From positions 59,414,563 through 59,478,562 of the forward strand of contig CANTUZ010000002.1 of assembly GCA_947846985.1 (NCBI GenBank): DNA of 64,000 bases. Reading direction: 5' to 3'. Every line of letters starts with the position of its first letter. The stretch's first letter is position 1. The position numbers and the translations under genes are program-made. Origin of the DNA: Fratercula arctica. Its lineage: Eukaryota; Chordata; Aves; Charadriiformes; Alcidae. A model generated the notes under the pieces. It did not search any database and was not told where the DNA came from. It saw only the letters and a program-made list of their open reading frames with translations. This document shows positions 48,676 to 62,023 of this stretch, one piece after another.

Positions 48676-51600
48676 AAGGCTAAACAGCAGCAGAAAATGT
48701 GGCCTTAAAGAGGCTAGAGGAAGATGGTTGTTGGTTTCAGGCATAAGGAAGTGATATAATCTTTTCTGACCAATTCTGACCTGGTCCCTACTATTGCTTC
48801 AAACCGGAAGAGAAGATTCATTTGGCTTTTAGGGCAGGTAGACATATCTCTCTGATTTCTGAATTTAATGACTTAATATCGTTAAGTCAAGTCCCATAAA
48901 AATGTCCTCCCAGTCTTCACTCACCTCTTTGTCTGTATTTATAAAGAATATTTAGTTCAGAATTCTTGTTGTCATGGAGAATATTTTTATTTTTATTTTA
49001 AAAATCACTCCTCTTTGGTTGCTGAAGATTTACCTTTCATGAAATGCCAGCAAAAGCATTATGTCCATTGTGAAGCATGTTCAGAGATGGGAGTTGATTT
49101 TATTTTTCTCCTCACCAGGAAAGGAAATTGCTTTTGGTTTTATATTAAATCTGAAATGTGGTAGCTCAGACTATGAAGTTTTCATTATGTTGTGATGCCA
49201 TGTGTGTATATCTTGAGGGTTTTTTGTAAAGGGCTAAAAGGCTTCCTTTCTCATAAGTGCAAGGCAGTGAGGATCATCTCACAAAGCAAACTCTACTGTA
49301 GTATCAAGGAATCTTTCTAATGGAAACCCAGAAAGGACTAACCTTACATATTAATGTTGCTCATTTATATAGGCTGTATTGAGCTGACAGAGGAGAAGTT
49401 ATCTTGCAGAAAGAAAATTAATTTGCTGCTTCTAACTATTTTCTTCTGGAAGAAAAGCAGTTGATAGTAAGAGACATTATTTTTTACTGACCACATTTCA
49501 CTCTTAGAAAAGTCAGTATTTTTGTTTGTATTGAAGGATATTGTGAAAAGTCAAGTGAACGACTGGAATCATTGTACTTGAAAGTCCTTAGAGAGGGAGC
49601 TCTTTGCTAGATTCTTAAAGGGTTTAAGTCTTGGATATTAACTTGGAAATATAGCCAACAATTCACTATACTATGTGTCTCATTGTAAGTAACCCTGTCC
49701 AATGAATCAAGACTTAACCCAACTCTCAGTGAAGACAGAGTTTTGAATGTAACAGCTTACTTGAGTACTTCACGTGGGAGCGTGTATCTGATTTATACAG
49801 TTGCTGAGTCCTGTAAAACATAGTTGAAGACAGTGGGGACCAGGTAAGCCAATTATGACTTTCTGAAACAGGGTCACTCAGAATTACAGGCATATCACAA
49901 AAACAGGCATATCAAGAAAAAAGTCTAATGAGTGAGGATTCCATGCACAAAGTTAAGGCACAAAAGTTCCCTTTAATTCTTCTGACCGGGTCTAGAAAAG
50001 GAAGATGGAACCAAACTAGAAAGACCTAGAGATGGAAGTAAGTACTGAAATTTCAAACATGACTCAGACTGAAAATTCAGTGGAGTGAGGTCAATCTGTC
50101 TAGGTCAGACATGTCCCTGCACATATTCCTCAAAACACTGTATCAGGATCTATTTGGCCATTTTTTTCTGATGTGGGTGCACATCAAGATTGCTCAAGAT
50201 TCTCTGTAACATATGCGTATAGTGTTGCGGTAGGAATGCATCCCCCAAAATGTTGTAGATGGCATGGTTGCACGTAGCAGCTACACAAAAAGTGCACGAG
50301 TAACTGAATCAAAGGAGATAAATATAAAAACAAAGGAAATAAGACTGAACTGTCAACTGAACTATAAATAAAATTGTGTAATTATAAGAAATTGCAATGA
50401 TTGTTCCAAGTCTGCTTGTAGGAGTGAAAATAATCTATTGGCAAATGTCTCATTTATGCAAAGCCACAAAGATAAGCACAGTGCTGAGAATTTCTCAATT
50501 TTCAGTGGAATTTCAGTGGCATGATTGGCATTTTATCACTCTTCGTACATTCAAGACAGTGCTCTGCTTCCCATGAAGAAAAATATTATTTACAAGTATA
50601 GCCTGTTATTTGTACTTACAAATTCGTGCATGCCATGCTTTGCTTTAATAACTCTGATTACAGAAAGAAATGAACATACAGTTATGCAAGATCTTGTAGT
50701 AATTCGGAATATAAAGATGTAAATTCAACTCTATATATCAAAGGAAAATTGTTCTGATGTCAGTTTTAATGAGGACTATAGTTACTTTCCAGCACTGGTG
50801 TTTAATGCTTACCAAGTTTTGTTTTCTTTCTTTCCATCTTCCTTCTGCCCCAAGCAGGCATTTCAACTAATTTAAATGAAAATAACTGTATCATATTCCA
50901 GGAGATTCTAATCCTTTGATTCTGGCAGAGGAGCAAGAGGGGAAAATGAGACATCTTCCAATATGTTCTGGAGGGCAAATCCTTACTAATATCTGAGATG
51001 GACCCATAAAGAGTTGAAAAGATGTGAATGCGTTTTGCCTGATGTTTTATGATAGAAGGGATGTGGAGACCTTAAGGGCAAGGATCAGGACTTCCTTATG
51101 TATAATGTTAGTGATATTTTTCAGGGGAAGATTTAATGGACTATCAGACACGTTTGCAACACACATGTAGTTTACAGCTGGGGTGTGTAAAAATCTGTTA
51201 GGGAGGGGAGCTCCCCTAAGACTGTCCAGAGGCTGTGGGTAAAGACAGAGAACCTGGAGCTGTTTTGATTCCCTGCAGTTTTTATTGCACATTACGTGTT
51301 TTCACTACTTTTGTAGATATAAATGGAATAAATATACAATCCATTTGTAAGAATGAGCCTCAAATGTAAATCTGGGCGTGTGTTATATATCCCTTTAATA
51401 AGAAGAGAGAGAGAGGTGTGCATAAATCAATGTTTGTAACACAACTGATGGCAGCAAAAAAATTTCAGTGATGGATTTCTGATTTCTTTTCAGTAACAGT
51501 AATGTTTTCACAAGCCATATTAAAATAGTCCACATTGTATACAGTGAAATATCCCTCAGATTGTTAAGGAGCATTTAAGAAATCTGAAAGGCGCCACAAA

Positions 51601-53730
51601 TACTTTCAAAGAAGGAACCTGATTCAGCCACAGATTCACTCTTCAAATAGAATCTTTGTGTTTTTCCAGATTTGTTTAAATTGAATTTAATACACATAAT
51701 CAATCCAGCTGCCAAATGGACTTCATACCTAAAGCCTGAGTTTCTGGTAATAACACCTCAGCTACTGTAATTTATGTCACTTGAGTAATTTCATGCTTGA
51801 AATAATAGGGGACCTCACTCTCATAAACTTAGCAAAGATAGGGAAAAAAGATAAAACGAAAGTAACAGACATTGACTTCTAGGGGCATAATATTAAATAG
51901 ACAAACACCAGCAACCTTATCCAAGGCTGAATTATTAAACGTACTTTTGCCAGTGATTTCAGGGAACTAGAGATGGAGCTAGAATGATGCAGTGTGCTTC
52001 ATTCTCTGACCACAGGAACAGGGAGAACAGGAATTTAGATGTTTAAGAGTTTATTGACTTATGCATAATTGTAGGCAATTTTTTTTTTTTTTTTTTTTTC
52101 CTTATCAAGTTTTTTTCTAGATAGGATGAACCCTTCAGAAGTTACTTCTTAAGGATTTTTAGTTCCAAAGGTTTCACTCTGTTCATATCAGAGATGCAGA
52201 TACTAATCTACCTAATTGGTACTAAGTGATGAATTTCAAAATATACAAAATCTGTCCATCTTAATCACCTGGTTAGAGTTTTTTAAAATGACAGCAAATT
52301 AAGACATGAAATGTATGCGATTTGAATGGCACATAGAAGGTAGAGCTGTCAGTTAATTTTTAGTTTTCTTTGACTAAGTGTGACTTTTTGGCTGACATGA
52401 GATGATTTTAAAAAAATGTGGAGCTTACAAAACTAGAACAGTATTCAATTAAATTGATTGACTAGAAATTCAATCTGCAAAGAATGGGTAATTTATATTA
52501 TTATAATCTTTTATCAAGAAGCTAACTATGACATGTATTTAGATAATTTGAACTACCAGTCAATATCTTGCTCCAGACAAATTATAAATTATTTACCCTC
52601 TAGCGTTCATTAAAGCATCTGCACTTCCAGTCCATAAAATCAGCATAAAAAATGCATCTAACATTATTTTTAATAGTTATTAATACATGTTCAGTTAAAA
52701 ACATTTCAGTCATTGATCTGGAAGTTGGAACTACTCATGTTTTGCAATGGATTGTCTGTCCATATCTTTGTAATTTAAATTTATATTATACCTGACAGAA
52801 TCGTAACAGATGATCTGATGATAACAGATAACAGACAGTCCGAGCACTATCTCCAGAAGACCAGCTTTCTTGAAGCGTTAGAACTAGTAACAGGGTTTAA
52901 GGGGTGGCTTAGCCACACTTCGGCCACACTGAAAAGTCTACATTTTTTAATATCTGGTGTGATTTGTGTATGATTCCTAAATATATGTTCAGTGTTTGTT
53001 AATACCATAGGATACACGGCTACATCGCAAAAATATTGCACATCCACACATCAAAATTATTTACTGTATTTGTGCTAAGTTTTATGTTTCTTACACTAAA
53101 CAAGTAATTTGCTATGAACAAGTATGATAGGTATCATTTCTGAAAATCCCTTATGCTGCCAAAATTTTGCCAACTCTTAAAAAGCAAAACATTGGAAACT
53201 ATCTTGGCAAGTAGATGTATCAGCACAGTTCTGTGAAGCAGGTAGCTGCCCCATAGCTTCACTGCTGTGCAGTGGTGAGGAGGCAGCTCTGGCTTGGTAA
53301 ATATGGAGTAACATTCTGCAGGTAAATAAAATGTCCACTTAAATGTCCACTGGGCAGTAGAAGTCCATGTTCACTTCTGGAAAAGTAACCCAGAAGTCAG
53401 TTAAAGAATAGGATAAAATATATTAGGGCAAGTTTTTCTTTGAAGGGAACACAATACCTTCACAGGGAGACAGGATCACAACATGAATAACTCAGATATT
53501 GTTGCTGAATTATGTGACTGCTCATAAGATCAGTAAGGACTTAAGAAATATACCTAATTGATTGCTGACATGCAGATGCATGTAGCATATACATGAACCT
53601 TCCACTCCTCAGCTGCAGATAGAAGTCCACTGGGTGACTTTACTAATTTTGCTGTTAATTCGATTTCCAGGAGCAAGGGAATAGTTCATGAGAACTCCAG
53701 TTTGAATCATCAGGCATAATATTCTTTATT
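48676..53730. other. Intron 1 stretch without genes
   Basis: AT-rich, with open frames below 82 codons only. A T21 run lies at 52079-52099. No interspersed element is recognised. Confidence 0.55.
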
Positions 53731-54069
53731 TCAGCCACCAGAGGCTTCCCATTTCTCTTTGAGGTTCCTGGCTGGGTCCTAGCCGCAGTGGGGCAACTAA
53801 CCTGTATTAGGAGTGTATGGAATTGTTCTGTACAAGTGCAAGAAGGGTTGGTGCCCTATAGACCTTGTTGCAAAGAATTGGGGATTTTTAAGCTGATTGA
53901 TAAGAGCTTTAGGGCAGACCTAGGACCTTTTTCCAGAAGTGATTATAAAATGGCCTGCGATGTTTCAGTGAAAGTTTTGCAGGCAGCTGGCCTGCCAACA
54001 CAGATTGGGAAAGAAATTGTGAATACATGGGCGGAATTCTTAGCTTCCTTTCATAACGGTCAGAGCTGA
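53731..54069 (+). other. Unexplained open stretch, 113 codons, no ATG start
   Basis: Open from TCA at 53731 to a TGA at 54067-54069. It is preceded by a polypyrimidine/AG sequence (ATTCTTTATTTCAG, 53721-53734) that looks like a splice acceptor. The translation is of balanced composition (for example PYRPCCKELGIFKLIDKSF, then VSVKVLQAAGLPTQIGKEIV) and does not match a family I know. There is no good donor before the stop, so at best it would be a terminal exon. TATAAAA (about 53943) and AATTAAATAAACC (about 54268) also lie here, so an old LTR or retroviral piece is an alternative. A chance open frame remains quite possible. Confidence 0.3.
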
Positions 54070-55801
54070 TATCAAAACTAATCCAAACCCTTAGGATGTG
54101 CTCATTTGATCTGGGACTGGATATGCATTGACTGGTACTAAGTAGGGGATTGTTAACTGTAAGGGAACTCAACCCAGGATTTGTGAAAGCAGGTCAGGTA
54201 ACCTCAGCCACCTCCTTTTGGCAAGCATCCATTGCCTAAGTTCTTTCCAGAGGATGTCCTAACAAACAAGAATTAAATAAACCAGAATCAGAAGTAAATG
54301 TGGATGCCTAACATAAAGATGTCTTCTTGGTGTGGTGTTCATACTTTCATGTGCAGTAAATACATACGCCTGTTCCCATTTTTTTAACGTTCATACGGGA
54401 GTTATACTGTCCTGTTCTAACCCCAGACTGAGAGTCAGCTGAGAGGGTTGGGGGTGTTACCATGAGTGTCTGGGTTCCTGCTGCATGAAGTAATGAAGGT
54501 GTAAACAAATTAAAACCCATGTTTTGTATCTTGTCTTTTTTTACTGCATGTGTGGGCTGTTAAGTCCTTAAGTCATCTTTGAGTACCAGTATGTCATAGG
54601 TTTGATTTTTTTAAAAAAATAATCTTTGTCAAAAGTTCTCTTAGTGAGCGACTTCGTAGCAATTTATACAACAAACAGCATTTTCCCCCAGGCAGTTAGT
54701 AGTTAATGTTCATCTGGATATTTATTTTTTGTAACAAGCGTATGAAAGCAAGCTTCTCTTTCAAATAATAAGGGGGACATCATGGGTCAGATCAGTTTTT
54801 GTACAAGAAATAAGTCAGAAAATGAATTAAACCACTATTTTGCATTCAACAGATCATTTAGTAAGCAAGCGTAGAAAATTAGAACCCTATTGATATGATA
54901 ATATGTAACTACAACTGTACTATTTTCTAGATCACAAAATTTTAATTAAAAATAGTAGAACACTAAGCCAACCACACTCTTATTCCCCACTCCTCTTAAT
55001 TGCTGAACATCATGGAATTTTGTTCTTCTTGTCAAATTTCTACTAAATTATACCTGATCATTACAAAGCATATAAAATGAAGCCCATGTTGATAAAATAG
55101 TGCAGAAATAAAAATATTACCTTCCAGAACACCAGGTTTCAATACCACTTTATCAGACAAACTTTGGAAGTAATTTCATTTAAAATTCATCTCTAATCAA
55201 ACTAGGAAGTTGATATTGTCTCAGTCACTCACTTTTTTCATTAGTTTTCCCATCCCTGACCCCTTCTTATATAAATTGGCTCTTCAGATAAACAATCTGT
55301 CAAAAATGAAATAAATTGTTTTAATCCCCTTTCAAAAAGTTTTCAGAGTAAAGAAATTAAAAAGCATATCCTAAACTGCACTTTGGCACCATATAATTTT
55401 TTTTCATTGTAGCCGAAGAGGTTCTAACTGTATGGGAAGGCACAGGTTCATTTTCCATTGTCATAATATTTCCCTTTTATCTTCATTGTACTGACGTCAA
55501 TACCATATTGTGATGTCCGACTTTATGATGATGATGATCTGGGATTTTTTTCTTCTTTTTCAATTATAGCAAACATTTCTTTATTCCTTTTACATAGCAT
55601 AGCATCAAAATGGACAATCTTCATAGGTTTACTGTTGATAGATGACATTTGATTTAAAAGATGTTCACAGTCTCACCCAACTATTTTGCAATGGAGGAAG
55701 TTTGGATGCATGGTGAATGAATGTTGAATGTTACAGCAATTGCTTGATTGAATTCCGAGTGCCCACTATTTAACGTAGCTAACACGATTAATGTTTTGAT
55801 G
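54070..55801. other. Intron 1 stretch without genes
   Basis: AT-rich DNA without recognised repeats or open frames of note. Confidence 0.55.
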
Positions 55802-56355
55802 CTGATTAAGAAGTAAATATACTCTTCTGCAGCATGACTGTATGTACTGGGTCTGTCTGGGATGGAATTAATTTCCTTCACCACAGACCAAATGGTTCTG
55901 TGTTTTGAATACACCAGGGGGTTGGCTGTTGTTGAGCTGTGCTTGCATGGGGTCAAGTCTTTTTATTTTTCCCATTCCGCACCCCCATCCCCAGTGAGTA
56001 GGCTGGGGCTGGGCAAGAGACTGGCAGGAGACACAAGGAGGAGGAAGTGGGAACATTCATTGTTATGGTGTTTGTCTTCTGATTAAGAAGTAAAGATACT
56101 CTTCTGCAGCATGACTGTATGTACTGGGTCTGTCTGGGATGGAATTAATTTCCTTCACCACAGACCAAATGGTTCTGTGTTTTGGATACACCAGGGGATT
56201 GGTTGTTGTTGAGCTGTGCTTGCATGGGGTCAAGTCTTTTTATTTTTCCCATTCCGCACCCCCATCCCCAGTGAGTAGGCTGGGGCTGGGCAAGAGACTT
56301 GCAAGAGACACAAGGAGGAGGAAGTGGGAACATTCATTGTTATGGTGTTTGTCTT
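55802..56355 (+). repeat. Tandem duplication, two 277-bp units spanning the LTR 5' part and its flank
   Basis: Units 55802-56078 and 56079-56355 are the same length and differ at only about six positions by eye (for example GTAAATATAC/GTAAAGATAC and GACTGGCAGGAG/GACTTGCAAGAG). Each begins CTGATTAAGAAGTAAA and ends GTTATGGTGTTTGTCTT. The first 37-41 bp of the unit are host flank, the rest is LTR. Confidence 0.93.
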
Positions 56356-56527
56356 CCCAAGTAACTGTTACGCATGCTGAGCGCACAACTTTTGCTTCAC
56401 CTGTTAAATTGCTATTATCTTTATCCTTGTGTTTTGCTAACTTCCTTCTGTTTTTCGCTGTCCTGTGGGAGAGGGGAATCAGTGAGTGGCTTTGTGGGTG
56501 CTTGGCTGCTGCCCGGGGTCAGCCCTA
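55843..56527 (+). mobile_element. ERVL-type LTR, internally duplicated
   Basis: TGTACTGGGTCTGTCTGGGA followed by TGGAATTAATTTCCTTCA is the hallmark 5' end of a common bird ERVL LTR group, and TTGAGCTGTGCTTGCA and CCCCAGTGAGTAGGCTGGGG are further shared blocks. After the second copy the 3' part continues once: CAAGTAACTGTTACGCATG, TGTTAAATTGCTATTATCTT (comparable with the GTTAAACTGCC segment of the LTR at 9231) and GGGAATCAGTGAGTGGCTTT, TGCTTGGCTGCTGCCCGGGG. The usual ACCACGACA end is not recognisable, so the 3' boundary is approximate and no target duplication was found. No internal viral genes are present. Sense orientation relative to CNTNAP2. Confidence 0.82.
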
Positions 56528-59500
56528 TTTTGTTAGGTTGTCAGCTCAGAAAAACAATACTTGATAGATTCCCTACTTCATTCTGATATTTAACAAAAGT
56601 GTATGTTCCATCATGCATTAAGATTAGTTGGTTCTGGCAAATAAATTACTTGATGAAAGATATACAAGGCTCATTTAGATACTTTAGACCATAGACATTT
56701 ATTATCAGCTATTTGCAATACCTCAGTTCTATTTGGCTTAGAATAGTTTTGCAGTAGGGAAATATTTTTGATCATATTATGAACTTCTTGTCAGAAGGAA
56801 AGAATAGTTTATTTAAGTCTTTATTCTAAACAATACTCCGCTATAGAGGGGCTGGATTTTTTTTCCCACATGGAATACTAGCTGCCATGTAGTTGACACA
56901 AAACAGTTTTTATAGATTAAATGTTGTACCTGATTTGATAAATGGTGACTTACTATATTGATGAAATTCAAGACCTAATGTTTTAAAATGGACAAAAAAT
57001 CAGCAGTCTGTTAAAATGTTTAAATATTATTTCTATAAATACAAAGCCAGCTTGAACAGTAGCTCTGAGTGAGATGAGGTCTGTTGACTCCAGTGGAATC
57101 ACCGTGGAGATTAAATGTACTCTTGAGCATGGGGGTTTGCAAGGTATGTCCGGTTGGGCAAACGGTACTGTTAGGATTGTTGGCATGTGTTCAGTGAGTT
57201 TAGAGATTAAGTTTGTGTCTGTAATTAGGAAAATAGACACTTGTCATCCATGGAGAGACCTTATGACACCCTCAGAGGCTGGTTCTTCCATCCTGTCATA
57301 GTGACAGTACTTCAGAGTCAAGTGGCTTGGTGCCTGATGCTGAACTGGGTAAGAGTGTTTTCGATGATGAATCTAGGTCTACTTAAATGAAGGAGAAAAG
57401 CAATAATAAAGACAAGGCAAAAGGGGCATCAACTTGTCTCTTAACTGCCAGCACCACTTTTCACTGAGTTGGACTGGAAAGGAGACAGATATGCTCGAAG
57501 CCTGTTTGCTGGTGTTGCTATGCTGGCAGACAGGAAGAGAGGTTCCAGTGGTGCAGAGTGGATAGACCTACTCAGCTGGTAAAGAAATGGACCTGGAGGA
57601 AACAGCGAAGTGAGAAGTGGAGTGGGTATGTATGTTTGCCAGGAGAATCAAGACAAACTCTTAGATTTCAAAGAAGCTGAATCCGTCATCTCTAAATATG
57701 ATCCAAAGCACTTCTGAGTTAGTATTCTAACTCTTTTCATGGCTAATCTTTGATACAGGTATCTGTAAAACATTTTTTTTGTTCTCCTCCCTTCTCTAAT
57801 TTCCACTAAAGCCAGGCCATAGCAACAGAAGAATGGGGGAAAGAATGAAATGAAGAGGGGTAAAAAATAATTACTACATTGCTTGATTTTTCAAAGTACC
57901 TGTGATTAGAGCTGCTAATTAACTAGAGCAGAAGGGCTGTACTTAATAAAACACTACTTTTTGCACTTAGAGTCAAGACCATTGCATCAATTGACACCCA
58001 AAAGATACTGCTTGCATTAAAAAACAAATGAAAACCACTATGTGAAGAAGTTACAATGTGGAATATTTATTTTGGTGAAACCCAACATTTTTTATTTTCA
58101 TATTTCAGCATATGATTAAAGCAGTTTACAACATATTTGTTGGCATGGAACTTGATCTACTTTCACACCTCTAAGGTTTAACAGAAAATATTACTTGTAT
58201 TATATTACTTCTTTATGAAAATTTATGTTATCAATCTGCACTAAGCTATAACTAGTATGTGTGCAGTTTAATTTATAATAATAATTTATAGCTGAGTAAT
58301 AGCATTCCATGATTAGGAATCTAGTAATAGCGTATAGACATTGTGCTCAAAGCAATAATCATTACTCAGGTAAGCAGTACCCGCAAAGTCATCCATACTT
58401 GTGTAAATAAGAAATTACCTACATTTCTAAGGAATGAAGGATCAAATCCATGCATTACTTAATCATAATACCTTCTTACACTACTTAAGGCTTTTTATGC
58501 ACAGGCTGCCATGGAATAATTGGAGATTAATGAGGTACTTGATTTGCAAATGGCATATGAGGCATTAAGTCAAGTGGATTGGTTCCCAGTATCAGATTGA
58601 TAGACAATATAATTTTTTCCCCAAAACCTCTTTTCTTACTGTCATGCAGCTTTTCTTCTGCTTTCTAAAGTGTCTGAAAGAGGGAGCTGAAGTGTTTTTC
58701 TTGGGAGAGCAACCACTCAAAATGCTGAACCTGAAGGTGTAGAACTGAAAGATTAATTCTAATGAATGGTTTAAAATTGAACTATTAATCTTATAATTGT
58801 GGCTTCTCTTTCAGTGTTTAGAAAAAGTGTATGCATCCATAGACTTGTCTGTTTTATTCCAGTGATATATAGTATATAGGATTATAAAAATACTATCTCT
58901 CTGTACAAACCTTGCTTTGCTTCCTATTAATGTTATTATTCACTGTTACCTCCCTTTGCCTGACAGCAAAGTCCTGTGACATCTGAAATTGAATAGTAAA
59001 TGCTACACACAAAGGTACTTTACACCTAAATTTATGGCAAATGAACAAAGATTGTAATGTATTCAGCACGAACTGGGATAAGACAGTGCCAGCCCTGAAG
59101 ATCCTCTCTGTTAGCTAACATTGTATAGGTAAAGGACTAGCAGTATTCTTAACAACATCATAAGCACATCTGCAGGTCTGTTTCATCCTCTTTTAGGTGC
59201 TGAAATGGTATCAGTCCTATTCTTTTTTTTTTTTTTTTTTTTTTTCAGTTCTGGGCAAATGAATTAATTTCTTTATACTATGGCTGAAATGATTTAGGTG
59301 TTTCAAGCCACTGTAGTGGCATAAGAGAAGACATAATTTTCTTGCTGAGCACATGGATGACAAAAAGAAGGGTGCTACATAGTAAGAAGAGGACAGATTA
59401 CAATTTCATGTTTAGATGCTACTGAGATTTTGTTACACTCAGGTTTAATATCTCCCCCTTCTTAAATTATGTTGACAGACAAAATTGATTTTGTTCAGTA

Positions 59501-61714
59501 CAAGGGTTATCAATGAATAAAAAGTTCATCATTCCTTGGGAGAAGTAACATTTCTTGTGAGTGATTCTGCTGTGGAGAAAATAGAGCGAAACAGGTACTA
59601 AAATTTAAGGCATAGCACAAAAATGTATATGTTTTGTTGACTTCCAGTGTGGCTTGTGCTCCTCACTGTCTAGGACAGTGGAGGAACAGTGGTGGTATTA
59701 AGCTTATAAATGCAGTGGAAATGTGATTTTGACACCTATCACCTATAGGTTTCTTCAAAAGCCTTCAAAACCTTTGACATGTTTGAAACTAATACCCTGA
59801 AGTTGAAGCTTCAAAGCATTTTTAAAATGAGCTTCAGTGAACTGGGTTTGAAAACTTTGCTGTTTTTTTCCACTTTAAATGTGAACACATCCTCAGACTG
59901 GAAGGAAACTCATCTGCTCTTTGCTGATGCTCCTTTTTAGTTTCACTTGCTGTATCTACTTTCTATTCTAATTCTGTTCTGTTCTGTTCTGTTCTGTTCT
60001 GTTCTGTTCTGTTCTGTTCTGTTCTATTCTATTCTATCCTATCCTATCCTATCCTATCGTATTTAGTATTATAACATAAATACATATTAAATAGCTTTAA
60101 TCAATGGTGTTCCCAAAAGTGAAATAATGCATAGTACTTTTTTCTATTTATAAATGTCATCTCTTGGGCCATAACCAAACTTCCTGTCCTCTGCAGTTTA
60201 CTGCCCTATCTCAATGTACGTGAGTGAGAGTGTGTCATGGATGTCTCAAGATGCACTCCCGTTCTGAATTCCGACTCTTCCATCTCTTCATCTACTCATA
60301 TGTCATGTTTACTACAAAACGTCTGGAAAAAAATCATATTGAGGTGTGGTCTAAAGTATGCAGTGATTCTGGCACCGAAACATTGGAAACTGTTAAAAGC
60401 TTTAAAGACAGTGAAACTGCAGTACAGCTGTCTCTCCCTCTCTCTTCCTGCCACAGCCTGCCAAAAGCACACAGTGGGTAAGTTAAATAGTTTTGTTTAA
60501 GAATGAGAAGTGAAATGATTTGTAGCAGCTTGAATCTGTTTGTGCAAGCATAATTGTTTACTGAAATTCTTTACAGTACATTCCCAGGGGCTATGGCAAT
60601 TGGTCCAAGAACAAGCTCTGCTATGCTGCTGCCCCACTCTACTGTCAGTGTCAGCTTTTCTCAGATAGAGCAAGGAGGTTTCCACCTTCCTCTATCTGAA
60701 AACAATATCTAGCTTTCAGGAGGAGAAAAGCATTTATCTCTGCTGGAATGTAAATGTGGGGAATACTATGTTTTTAATTCAGAGAAAAAGAAAACCATTG
60801 TAGCCTTCATAAATTGAAGTGTTTGACCACTAAGTCTGAGAATTGCATAAAAATGTTGTAGCACCAAACCTTATTGTTTATTCCTCAATCAGCTTAATCT
60901 GTTTTAGATTTCAATTCAAATGCTTTGAACAAGTGTCTCCATCCCAAAGCCTTTCAGCTGTAAGAAGCTTTATCATTATTTGTCCTTTTCCATGGTCCCT
61001 ATGGTTCTTCATCTGCAACTTTAGGATGTAGGATAACAAAACAGGATAACATTGACACAGCATTTGTTGCATTAGCACACAAATTAGCTGTCATTTTTCA
61101 GGAAGCTGGTTCATAAAAGTATCTTATGCTTCCAATTGACTTTTGATGTTGAACTTGATCTTAAATGTAATTTAAGAAGAAAATAGATTGTTTTTAAAAC
61201 TATTAAGTTCATGTTGTAAAAAACCCAAACTGTACTTAGCAAATGTTTTGAGGACTTTTTCCCTTTGTATGTTTGTGGGGTTCATTTTTATAAATACCTG
61301 AATATCCATGTGATTTTCTATTTCCAATTTCCTTCATAGAAAGAGGTGAAAACACATTGGAGGAGATATGTTTCATATTCTTACCAGTGATACTCAACAT
61401 GTACATCACGTAATAGCAAGGGCATAAAAGTCAGACTTGATTCACACATTTCCTAGGCATACACTGCTATTCTCTCTAATGATCATCACTGCTGCAATCA
61501 CATTCTAATTACTTATTTTCAGTTCTGATCTTTCTTATCTTTAAAATTGTTGTCTACTGGAGACTAAACTGACTGGTGACTTTTATGGAGCACTTGCCCT
61601 TTTAAAAATCCTGTTTCATATGTCTCTGCATGTGAAGCACATATAATGTGCTTTGGCTCTGAAAATATGAGCTCTGATCTCGTAGGAAAAACTACTGAAA
61701 AATATCTGCAGGGT
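56528..61714. other. Intron 1 stretch without genes
   Basis: AT-rich DNA. The microsatellite at 59961 and a T23 run at 59223-59245 are the only simple repeats of note. Short frames at 57074-57301 and 60224-60481 each end near donor-like sequences (AAG|GTATGT at about 57142, GG|GTAAGT at about 60477), but neither has a convincing acceptor or family match. The 58430-58600 segment contains several TAAT and ATTA cores. Confidence 0.5.
59961..60056 (+). repeat. Compound pentanucleotide microsatellite (TTCTG)10(TTCTA)3(TCCTA)4
   Basis: Starts with two TTCTA units and an extra A, then ten perfect TTCTG (59972-60021), three TTCTA (60022-60036) and four TCCTA (60037-60056). Each block differs from the next by one base. 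Confidence 0.96.
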
Positions 61715-62022
61715 ACTGAGCGCAGCTTTGGGTTTCGTAGTACAAGAAAGACATTAACATATTGGAACTAGTCCAGCAGAAAACCACCAAGGTGTCTGAT
61801 GTCTGGATGCACATGATGTAGGAAGAGAGGCTCAGAGAAATGGTTTACATAGTCTTTAGTATAGAAAGCTAAAGAGAAGTAGATCTTTCTATTGTATTCA
61901 ACTACCTAATGGTTGAGTGCAGAGAAGATGGAGTCAGGCTCTCTCCAGTAGCAGACAAAGAAGCAACAGTCCCACCTGTTTGATTGCAACAATCAAAATT
62001 CTGCAAAAATATAGGAAAAAAA
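61715..62022 (+). mobile_element. Older CR1 LINE, left part, sense orientation
   Basis: One + frame reads QLWVS-YKKDINILELVQQK, then TTKVSDVWMHMM, then EERLREMVY, matching the CR1 segment [36 protein letters not shown]. Later blocks decay to the SDRTRGN region near 61975. It stops at ...GCAAAAATATAGGAAAA, within the equivalent of the LDIRKNFF block, where a minus-strand CR1 is inserted. Confidence 0.75.
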
Positions 62023-62023
62023 A

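Noticed and set aside
53640..54330. Third LTR suggested by TATAAAA and AATAAA
   Set aside because: The TATA to AATAAA distance (about 330 bp) is long, and no TG...CA ends or flanking duplications could be found.
57074..57301. Possible exon with an AAG|GTATGT donor
   Set aside because: The open frame continues past the donor, there is no acceptor, and no family match.
60224..60481. Possible exon ending at GG|GTAAGT
   Set aside because: No convincing acceptor upstream, the reading frame resembles no protein, and two frames are open equally.
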